Of a stretch of 7,259 bases of DNA, positions 1 through 5,357 are shown piece after piece; the first letter of the stretch is position 1, and every line of letters begins with the position of its first letter. Position numbers and translations under genes: made by a program. Location: the NCBI GenBank assembly GCA_023230285.1, contig JALNXP010000124.1:1-7259 (forward strand), in the 5' to 3' direction. The notes under the pieces were generated by a model that was not told the origin of the DNA, did no database searches, and worked only from the letters and a program-made list of their open reading frames with translations. Source of the DNA: Bacteroidales bacterium (lineage in GTDB: Bacteria; Bacteroidota; Bacteroidia; Bacteroidales; BM520).

Positions 1-588
1 TGGAAACGCAAAAGATACGACCCATTCATCAAAAGAACAACATCAAAATTCTATAATTGGGTTACGCGAAAAGTCTCAAAAATCGATTTGCATGATTTCA
101 ATTGTGGCTTAAAAGCCTACAAGAACGAAGTCGTAAAAGAAATAGAAATCTTTGGAGAAATGCACCGTTACATTCCGCTGATAGCCAAAAAAGCAGGCTT
201 CAAAAAAATTGCCGAAAAAGAAGTTAAACACCAAGCGCGAAAATTCGGTGTCACGAAATTCGGCATGAATAGGTTTATCAACGGCTTCTTAGACTTGTTA
301 ACTATCACGTTTATAAATAAATACGGCAAAAACCCCATGCACTTGTTCGGATTTTTAGGCGCTTTTGTCTTCTTAATAGGTTTAGTGATTTTTATCTGGC
401 TCGCCATAGAAAAATTCGCTTGCAACGTTGCCGGAATGACAACAAGACCAATGTTTTATTTCGGACTGTTGTGCATGGTATTAGGCGCTCAAGCTTTCTT
501 CACCGGCTTTGTCGGCGAACTAATAGCCCGCAATGCGTCAGATAAAAATAATTATAACATAGAAAAACGATTAAACATCAATGAATAA
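1..588 (+). CDS. Family 2 glycosyltransferase, C-terminal part (5' truncated by window edge)
   Basis: The reading frame is open from base 1, so the gene begins upstream; 195 residues are visible before the TAA. Seen: HDFNCGLKAY (about residues 31-40), GEMHRYIP (52-59) and HQARKFGVTKFG (about 77-88). These resemble the acceptor side of DPM1/polyprenyl-phosphate-type GT2 enzymes, which move a sugar from a nucleotide sugar to a lipid carrier or glycan at the cytoplasmic face of the inner membrane. Two hydrophobic stretches follow (about 114-136 and 150-175), probably a membrane hairpin anchor. The GT-A fold core with its DxD motif would lie outside the window, so donor and acceptor cannot be inferred. 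The TTG at base 88 is internal, not a start, because the homologous-looking sequence continues upstream of it. The gene overlaps gmhA by 8 bases. Family assignment is confident; the substrate is unknown. Confidence 0.88.
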   Translation, partial: WKRKRYDPFIKRTTSKFYNWVTRKVSKIDLHDFNCGLKAYKNEVVKEIEIFGEMHRYIPLIAKKAGFKKIAEKEVKHQARKFGVTKFGMNRFINGFLDLLTITFINKYGKNPMHLFGFLGAFVFLIGLVIFIWLAIEKFACNVAGMTTRPMFYFGLLCMVLGAQAFFTGFVGELIARNASDKNNYNIEKRLNINE

Positions 589-1174
589 TATAGATAGGAT
601 AAAAGAAGTTTTTAATCAATCCATTAAAATAAAAAAAGCAATACTTGCAGATGAAATATTCATTGAAAGGATAGCCAATGTTTCTGATATAATAATAGAT
701 GCCTACCGCAACGGAAACAAAGTATTATTCGCCGGCAACGGTGGTTCAGCTGCTGATGCTCAACATCTTGCCGCAGAACTCACAGGAAAATTCTATCTTA
801 ATCGTGAACCGCTATCTGCAGAAGCGTTGCATACTAACTCTTCTTTTGTTACAGCTGTTGCCAACGACTTCGGATATGATGAAATATATCTAAGAGGCAT
901 CAAGGCTCAAGCTAAAAAAGGCGATGTGTTCATCGCAATTTCCACTTCCGGAAATTCGGTGAATTTAATAAAAGCAATGGAATATTGTAATGACAACGAC
1001 ATCATAACAGTTGGATTTACAGGAGCTTCCGGCGGTAAAATGAAAAATTACAGCGACTATTTATTAAACGTGCCATCAACAGACACGCCACGTATTCAAG
1101 AAATACATATCGTCATAGGACATATAATATGTGAGTTGGTGGAACACGCACTCTTTGCCCATGATTGTAGATAG
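581..1174 (+). CDS. gmhA: Phosphoheptose isomerase (D-sedoheptulose 7-phosphate isomerase)
   Basis: A 197-residue SIS-domain protein, about the usual length of GmhA. It converts D-sedoheptulose 7-phosphate to D-glycero-D-manno-heptose 7-phosphate, the first committed cytosolic step towards nucleotide-activated heptose. Seen: the phosphate-binding and active-site segment GNGGSAADAQHLAAELTGKF (residues 52-71), the second phosphate-binding loop STSGNS (121-126), and DTPRIQEIHIVIGH (168-181). By alignment with E. coli GmhA from memory, the zinc ligands His61, Glu65, Gln172 and His180 correspond to H62, E66, Q173 and H181, so all four are present and the enzyme should be active. The ATG overlaps the end of the glycosyltransferase gene by 8 bases, and its own 3' end overlaps the next gene, so translational coupling is likely. 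No internal promoter is evident. The next gene encodes later steps of the same pathway, which supports the call. Confidence 0.95.
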   Translation: MNNIDRIKEVFNQSIKIKKAILADEIFIERIANVSDIIIDAYRNGNKVLFAGNGGSAADAQHLAAELTGKFYLNREPLSAEALHTNSSFVTAVANDFGYDEIYLRGIKAQAKKGDVFIAISTSGNSVNLIKAMEYCNDNDIITVGFTGASGGKMKNYSDYLLNVPSTDTPRIQEIHIVIGHIICELVEHALFAHDCR

Positions 1175-2381
1175 TGCTGTCATATTAGCAGGAGGCTTCG
1201 GCACCCGTTTGCAATCTGTCGTCAACGACTTGCCAAAACCAATGGCTACTGTCGCAAATCGACCTTTCTTAGAATATGTACTTGATAATCTGCTGATATT
1301 CAACATCAAAAAAGTCGTACTCTCTGTAGGCTATCTCGCCGAAGCTATCATCTCTCACTTCGGAAATTCCTATAAAGGAATGGATATTTCATATTCTGTC
1401 GAAGATACACCGCTCGGAACCGGCGGCGCAATAAAATATTCTCTGCAAAAAATTAGCTCCAACTATTGCTTCGTCTTAAATGGAGACTCTTTTTTCGACA
1501 TCGACTTTAACCGCCTCGAAAAAACTTTCTTCGACAACAACGCCGACATCATCTTAAGTCTACGACAAATAGAAAATGCCGATAGATACGGCTGTGTCGA
1601 AATAGACAATAACAATATCATAACTTCATTTGTAGAAAAAGGAGCTAAAAGCGGCGCAGGACTTATAAACGGCGGCATCTATCTGCTGAAAAAATCTATC
1701 TTGGAAAACTTTCCGGAAAAATTTTCCTTTGAAAAAGATTTCCTCGAAAAAACTAATAAAAAAATATACACCGAAATATTTACAGGAAATTTTATAGACA
1801 TCGGCGTGCCAAAAGACTATTTGTCAATAGCTTCTGCCGGCTTGAAAACTCATCATTATCCATATAATTCATTGTTTTTAGACAGAGATGGTGTCATCAA
1901 TGTGAGAATTATCGGAGGATATGTAACTAAAACTTCTGAATTTGAATTTATTGACAAAGCGAAAGAAGCGATAGGAATACTATCTTGCTATTTTAAACAT
2001 ATTTTTGTCGTTACAAACCAACAGGGAATCGGCAAAGGACTTATGACGGCAACAGATGCGGACGATATTCATAACTATATGATTAGCAGTATAAAAAAGA
2101 ACGGCGGAAAAATCGACAAAGTTTACATTTGTCCGGCACTCGCCGCCGAAAATCATATTGACAGAAAACCAAACCCCGGAATGGCTGTTAAAGCAGCAAA
2201 AGACTTTCCTGATGTTGATTTTAATAACAGTTTTATGGCAGGAGACTCCCAAAGCGACATAGATTTTGGCAAAAATGCAGGCATGAAGACAATTTCTATA
2301 GGCTCGGAGATGCTTGGTGCCAACCATAATTTCAGCAGTTTGCATGATTTTTCACAATTTATCATTAACAACAGTCTATGA
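1161..2381 (+). CDS. Fused HddC-type heptose-1-phosphate nucleotidyltransferase and GmhB-type HAD-IIIA heptose-bisphosphate phosphatase
   Basis: A 406-residue protein with two enzyme domains. Residues about 4-228 form a sugar-phosphate nucleotidyltransferase: LAGGFGTRL (9-17), LPKPM with K26, and NGD (107-109). Residues about 236-402 form a HAD-IIIA phosphatase: DRDGV (241-245, nucleophile D241 and acid/base D243), VVTNQQG (283-289), RKPNPG (335-340, K336) and GDSQSD (361-366). The likely roles are dephosphorylation of D-glycero-D-manno-heptose 1,7-bisphosphate at C7, then transfer of a nucleotide to the 1-phosphate. GDP versus ADP cannot be decided, although a separate HddC-like domain favours the GDP-heptose route. 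The usual GmhB zinc loop (CxH...CxC) is short and mostly lost (see findings). I chose the ATG at 1161 because the motif-bearing sequence starts at once and it overlaps gmhA by only 14 bases; an in-frame GTG at 1131 would add ten unremarkable residues. The stop overlaps the next ATG. Confidence 0.88.
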   Translation: MIVDSAVILAGGFGTRLQSVVNDLPKPMATVANRPFLEYVLDNLLIFNIKKVVLSVGYLAEAIISHFGNSYKGMDISYSVEDTPLGTGGAIKYSLQKISSNYCFVLNGDSFFDIDFNRLEKTFFDNNADIILSLRQIENADRYGCVEIDNNNIITSFVEKGAKSGAGLINGGIYLLKKSILENFPEKFSFEKDFLEKTNKKIYTEIFTGNFIDIGVPKDYLSIASAGLKTHHYPYNSLFLDRDGVINVRIIGGYVTKTSEFEFIDKAKEAIGILSCYFKHIFVVTNQQGIGKGLMTATDADDIHNYMISSIKKNGGKIDKVYICPALAAENHIDRKPNPGMAVKAAKDFPDVDFNNSFMAGDSQSDIDFGKNAGMKTISIGSEMLGANHNFSSLHDFSQFIINNSL

Positions 2382-3805
2382 CACCGACACTGATTTTTAT
2401 ATGTTTTGCAGCATTCACAGTTTTGCTGTTCATCATTTCTTTTATCACTTCGAGAAAAGCAAAAAATGAGTCCTACTTCATCGGGGAAAGAAAATCATCG
2501 TGGCCCATTGTAGCATACGGAATGATAGGAGCTTCACTGTCGGGAGTAACTTTCATCTCCATTCCGGGCGATGTGTACAACTCGAGTTTTTCATATATGA
2601 TGGTTGTCTTTGGCTATATTCTCGGCTATGCCGCAATTGCAACTATCTTATTACCTGTATATTATAAACTCAAGCTCACAACAATATATACTTATTTAAA
2701 ACAACGTTTCGGCAACGTATCTTATAGAACCGGAGCTTCGTTCTTCATCATATCAAAATTGATGGGCGCAGCAGGAAGGTTATTCCTTGTTGTATTTGTA
2801 TTACAAAAATTTATCTTTGATGCGTGGAATATTCCATTTTGGATTACTGCTACCCTATTTGTCTTGTTGATAATGCTTTACACATTCAAAGGCGGCATTA
2901 AAACTATAATCTGGACAGACACACTCCAGACAACTTTTATGATAGTGTCTCTGATAGTGTGTTTTATAAGTATCATGAAATCAATGGATTACACCTTACC
3001 TGAAATGTTTCACAATGTCTTTGAAAGCAAATATTCAAAGATGATATTTACCGATTGGCATAGTAGGCTGCATTATTTAAAACAGTTTTTCGGAGGAGCC
3101 TTTATAGCTGTCACTATGACCGGTTTAGACCAAGATATGATGCAAAAAAATCTCAGTTGCAGAAATCTGAAAAGTGCACAAAAGAATGTAATGCTCATGA
3201 GTTCCAGCTTGATACCTGTAAACTTCCTTTTTTTGATTTTAGGCTGCGCACTGTATATTTATGCTGATGCACACGGAATTACAGTACAACCCGGACAAAC
3301 TGACCAGCTGTTTCCATCTATTATGCTGAACTATTTCGGAGGCTTTGCCGGCATTGTCTTTTTAATAGGCTTGATATCAGCCGCTTATTCAAGCGGTGAC
3401 GGCGCTTTGACAGCACTAACAACAAGTTTTTGCATAGATTTTCTCGACTTTGAAGGCAAAAGAAAAAATTTAAGCGAAAACGAGAAAAAGAAAATAAGGA
3501 TGATGGTACACTGTACTTTCGCTTTCATAATGATAATATTGATATTGTTTTTTGAAAAGCTTAATAACGCCTCCATCATAACCACAATTTTTATGATTGC
3601 CGGCTACACTTACGGACCTTTATTAGGTTTATTTGCTTTAGGATTATTCTCAAAAGTGCAATTAAAAGACAAGTATGTTCCTATCGTAGCTATAGTTGCG
3701 CCAATACTATGTTATTTTCTTAACCGGCTGTTTCCGTTTGGCTTTGCGCTAATCATCGTCAATGGAGCGTTGACAACGATAGGGCTGTTGCTGATAAAGA
3801 AATAA
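2378..3805 (+). CDS. Sodium:solute symporter family (SSS) transporter
   Basis: A 475-residue, strongly hydrophobic protein with about a dozen predicted membrane helices, matching the LeuT-fold SSS family that couples Na+ entry to solute uptake across the inner membrane. Seen: a first helix (about 4-24) followed by the ESYFIGERKSSW segment (31-42), then the unwound-helix region GASLSGVTFISIPG (51-64), GLDQDMMQKNLSCR (249-262), and the SSS signature GLISAAYSSGDGALTALTTS (331-350), whose serines and threonines normally help form a sodium site. A charged cytoplasmic stretch follows (about 357-376, KRKNLSENEKKKIR). The substrate (sugar, sialic acid, amino acid, vitamin or other) cannot be told from sequence alone. 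The ATG overlaps the TGA of the heptose fusion gene by four bases (ATGA), so the two are probably translationally coupled. It is the last gene of this plus-strand operon. Confidence 0.92.
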   Translation: MTPTLIFICFAAFTVLLFIISFITSRKAKNESYFIGERKSSWPIVAYGMIGASLSGVTFISIPGDVYNSSFSYMMVVFGYILGYAAIATILLPVYYKLKLTTIYTYLKQRFGNVSYRTGASFFIISKLMGAAGRLFLVVFVLQKFIFDAWNIPFWITATLFVLLIMLYTFKGGIKTIIWTDTLQTTFMIVSLIVCFISIMKSMDYTLPEMFHNVFESKYSKMIFTDWHSRLHYLKQFFGGAFIAVTMTGLDQDMMQKNLSCRNLKSAQKNVMLMSSSLIPVNFLFLILGCALYIYADAHGITVQPGQTDQLFPSIMLNYFGGFAGIVFLIGLISAAYSSGDGALTALTTSFCIDFLDFEGKRKNLSENEKKKIRMMVHCTFAFIMIILILFFEKLNNASIITTIFMIAGYTYGPLLGLFALGLFSKVQLKDKYVPIVAIVAPILCYFLNRLFPFGFALIIVNGALTTIGLLLIKK

Positions 3806-3813
3806 TAGTTATT

Positions 3814-3882
3814 ATTGGACACGGATATTGGACACGGATATTGGACACGGATTGGTGCGGATTTAACGGATAGGCACGGATT
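3814..3882. repeat. 13-bp tandem repeat with degenerate CGGAT-cored continuation
   Basis: Three exact tandem copies of ATTGGACACGGAT occupy 3814-3826, 3827-3839 and 3840-3852. The pattern continues with shorter imperfect units, so the core CGGAT recurs six times, ending at 3826, 3839, 3852, 3862, 3871 and 3881; unit spacing drops from 13 to 9-10 bases. It begins nine bases after the symporter stop codon. From memory, CACGGATT-type tandem repeats are common between genes in Bacteroidota. I know of no proven function. It is too short, and lacks spacers, to be a CRISPR array. Confidence 0.85.
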
Positions 3883-3943
3883 GTAAATTTTTATTAATTG
3901 GTATCATTATTTTCTAAATGTTTTCGCTAATATTACGCAACAT

Positions 3944-3980
3944 TCCCCTCCTTGGAGGAGTGTCTACATGGCGGGGCGGT
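3944..3980. repeat. Short inverted repeat with adjacent GC-rich tract, possible dispersed intergenic repeat
   Basis: CCTCC (3947-3951) and GGAGG (3954-3958) can pair around TT, so the transcript would form a compact hairpin with a CUUG-type loop. A GC-rich patch, GGCGGGGCGGT (3970-3980), follows 11 bases later, unlike the AT-rich surroundings. The arrangement recalls the TCCCCTCCTTGGAGGGG...GGCGGGGTGG element I remember as dispersed between genes in several Bacteroidota; here one arm differs by a G-to-A change at 3959. There is no T run after the stem, so it does not look like an intrinsic terminator. Identity with the dispersed family is from memory and unverified. Confidence 0.5.
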
Positions 3981-4021
3981 AGCATTTGACACATACGAAC
4001 ATGCAACATATTCAATATCAA

Positions 4022-4030
4022 GGGGGGGGG
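4022..4030. repeat. Homopolymer of nine G
   Basis: A G9 run in AT-rich non-coding DNA. Such runs are prone to slipped-strand mispairing and to sequencing error. It lies about 140 bases beyond the 3' end of the minus-strand gene and over 200 bases past the symporter stop, so it is neither in a reading frame nor in an evident promoter, and no phase-variation role is visible. Confidence 0.9.
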
Positions 4031-4170
4031 CAGAAACAATATCCTTTTTCCTCTGCATTCTGAACTCAATAAACATTAAACAAATGATAGTTACTATTAA
4101 TCTATGACAACCTATCTCCTAAATGCCTAAACGAATAGTGATTTACTCATCATCTCTGACAACTTTTCAA

Positions 4171-5172
4171 TTAAAAGTTCCACGCTACTCTAAAGCCATA
4201 ATCATGGTTCCGGCAGCGTTGGTCGCCGAAATAGCGGCTTGACACGCGATTGTTCCATGGATAAGCCTTCCAACTGCCGCCGCGTGCAACTTTTAAACTT
4301 TGAGACCGCCTATCTACGGCAGTATTATAGATAGTATAATTATCGAAGCACCATTCGTAAACGTTACCACTCATATCATAAATACCAAGTTCATTAGGCT
4401 GATTTTGTCCGACAGGGTGAGTTGTGGTGACACTGTTTTTAGTATACCAAGCCACATTATCTACATAGTTGCTACCGCTATATTTTGTAGCCTTCATATT
4501 ACGTCCGCCGCGTGCTGCATACTCCCATTCAGCTTCTGTAGGCAGACGAAACGACTTACCGGTAAGCTCTTTCAACTTGTTAAAAAAAGATTGGATGTCG
4601 TCCCAACTGACATTTTCGACCGGACAATCGTCACAGCCGTTGAAATGACTTGGGTTTTCGCCCATCACCATACGCCACTGCCTTTGAGTTACCTCATATT
4701 TACCTATGTAAAACGGAGCTATCATCATTCTTTTTGCCGGACGCTCATCATTATCACAATCTTTTCCCTGCTCATACGTACACCCCATAGTAAAACTGCC
4801 GCCTTCTACAAATACGACTTCAAAACCTAAATCGGAAAAATTAATATTACTCATAGCTGTCGTGCTTCCGGCTGTCGCCTCCAAATCAAAAAAATAATCT
4901 GTTTTACTATACTCCGACACCTTAATCTGCATTTTTTTACAACAGCTTTCCTGACCAACTTTAATCAGATGATTTCCAAAACTCACCCAGCAAGAAAAAG
5001 GCGTATCACCCAAATAAAAACCATCAACGCTTACGGAAACACCGGACGGAGTACTGCCTATATTAATAATTCGTCCGTTTTCAGTATTATCTTGTCCTAC
5101 AACAGAAGCAAAAACATTACAGGTATGTAAGCATATTGCAAAAAACAGAAAAAAAGACTTATAATATTTCAT
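4171..5172 (-). CDS. Exported PEGA-domain protein with C-terminal SUMF1/FGE-like domain
   Basis: A 333-residue protein. Residues 1-22 form a signal peptide: a KYYK start, a hydrophobic core and a likely cut after VFA; there is no lipobox cysteine. Residues about 33-97 look like a PEGA domain (STPSGVSVSVDGFYLGDTPF, 40-59), a beta-rich module typical of exported proteins. Residues about 118-333 form a C-type-lectin-like SUMF1 domain: FVEGGSFTMGC (121-131), FYIGKYEVTQRQW (154-166), CPVENVSWDD (183-192), RLPTEAEWEYAARGG (209-223), GIYDMSGNVYEWC (263-275), ARGGSW (296-301) and GFRVAWNF (326-333). True formylglycine-generating enzymes have two cysteines shortly after RGGS; here that stretch is WKAYPWNNRV, so catalysis is unlikely. 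No sulfatase gene is nearby. A structural, binding or surface role is more plausible, as for GldJ/GldK-type SUMF1 relatives, but the function is unknown. It is a single gene with its own promoter. Confidence 0.9.
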   Translation of the reverse strand: MKYYKSFFLFFAICLHTCNVFASVVGQDNTENGRIINIGSTPSGVSVSVDGFYLGDTPFSCWVSFGNHLIKVGQESCCKKMQIKVSEYSKTDYFFDLEATAGSTTAMSNINFSDLGFEVVFVEGGSFTMGCTYEQGKDCDNDERPAKRMMIAPFYIGKYEVTQRQWRMVMGENPSHFNGCDDCPVENVSWDDIQSFFNKLKELTGKSFRLPTEAEWEYAARGGRNMKATKYSGSNYVDNVAWYTKNSVTTTHPVGQNQPNELGIYDMSGNVYEWCFDNYTIYNTAVDRRSQSLKVARGGSWKAYPWNNRVSSRYFGDQRCRNHDYGFRVAWNF

Positions 5173-5196
5173 TCGTTTTTCTTATTTTTAAGTTCG

Positions 5197-5204
5197 CAAA
5201 GATA
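5197..5204 (-). promoter_or_regulatory. Bacteroidota-type -7 promoter element for the SUMF1-like gene
   Basis: Read on the minus strand this is TATCTTTG followed by C, a perfect match to the TAnnTTTG -7 element used by the primary sigma factor of Bacteroidota. It lies 24 bases before the ATG of the SUMF1-like gene, giving a short leader. No good -33 TTTG at the usual spacing of about 20 bases is visible; the nearest TTTG is only 13 bases away. Confidence 0.65.
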
Positions 5205-5220
5205 ACATTAATTTTTGCAA

Positions 5221-5239
5221 AATTCTGAATTATCGATAA
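5221..5239. promoter_or_regulatory. Adjacent small palindromes, possible operator
   Basis: AATTCTGAATT (5221-5231) is an inverted repeat around a central T, and TTATCGATAA (5230-5239) is a perfect 10-base palindrome overlapping it by two bases. They lie between the two divergent promoters, upstream of the minus-strand -7 element at about its -33 region and roughly 80 bases upstream of the plus-strand one. They could bind a dimeric regulator, but short AT-rich palindromes also arise by chance. Confidence 0.25.
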
Positions 5240-5316
5240 CAATTTAAAAATGGATTTTTTCAATGCAAATTCAAAAAAGAGTTGAGAATAAAATATATAG
5301 TTTTAAAAACTTAATG

Positions 5317-5324
5317 TATCTTTG
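5317..5324 (+). promoter_or_regulatory. Bacteroidota-type -7 promoter element for the cyclophilin-pheS operon
   Basis: TATCTTTG followed by C, a perfect TAnnTTTG match, 33 bases before the TTG start of the cyclophilin lipoprotein. This predicts a transcript start near 5330 and a leader of about 25-30 bases. A matching -33 TTTG at standard spacing is not evident. As no gap is large enough for another promoter before pheS, this one probably drives that gene as well. Confidence 0.7.
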
Positions 5325-5357
5325 CAGTTAATTTGTTAAACTTTAATTTTTAAAATC

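Larger units (their letters stand above)
3806..4170. other. Non-coding gap between convergent genes
   Basis: This 365-base stretch lies between the 3' ends of the symporter gene and the minus-strand SUMF1-like gene. I see no credible coding sequence on either strand and no tRNA-like fold. It contains a tandem repeat (3814-3852, degenerating to 3882), an inverted repeat beside a GC-rich patch (3944-3980) and a G run (4022-4030), annotated separately. No canonical intrinsic terminator (GC-rich stem plus T run) is visible for either gene. The rest, about 4031-4160, is AT-rich and featureless. The repeats suggest a site where short mobile or slippage-prone repeats have accumulated; that is inference. 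Confidence 0.75.

Noticed and set aside
581..588. Possible frameshift between the glycosyltransferase and gmhA
   Set aside because: The 8-base overlap is ordinary: the glycosyltransferase ends after its second membrane helix and GmhA begins with a full-length N-terminus.
1131..1160. GTG at 1131 as an earlier start for the heptose fusion protein
   Set aside because: It would add ten residues with no recognisable nucleotidyltransferase sequence and enlarge the gmhA overlap to 44 bases; the ATG at 1161 starts directly before the AVILAGG motif.
1980..2345. Minus-strand open frames opposite the HAD phosphatase domain
   Set aside because: They are antisense to well-conserved catalytic motifs on the plus strand and show no recognisable protein features.
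3814..3882. CRISPR-like array
   Set aside because: Units are contiguous 13-mers without unique spacers, and no cas genes are nearby.
4161..4179. AACTTTT / AAAAGTT inverted repeat spanning the stop codon of the SUMF1-like gene, as a terminator
   Set aside because: The stem is seven pairs, six of them A-T, with no T run following in either direction, so it is too weak to call.
4300..4830. A 176-codon open frame on the plus strand
   Set aside because: It lies wholly antisense to the SUMF1-like gene, whose conserved motifs are clear, and its translation shows no domain-like features.
5250..5280. T6...A6 arms as a hairpin upstream of the cyclophilin gene
   Set aside because: Only six A-T pairs around an 11-base loop; not distinguishable from background AT-richness.
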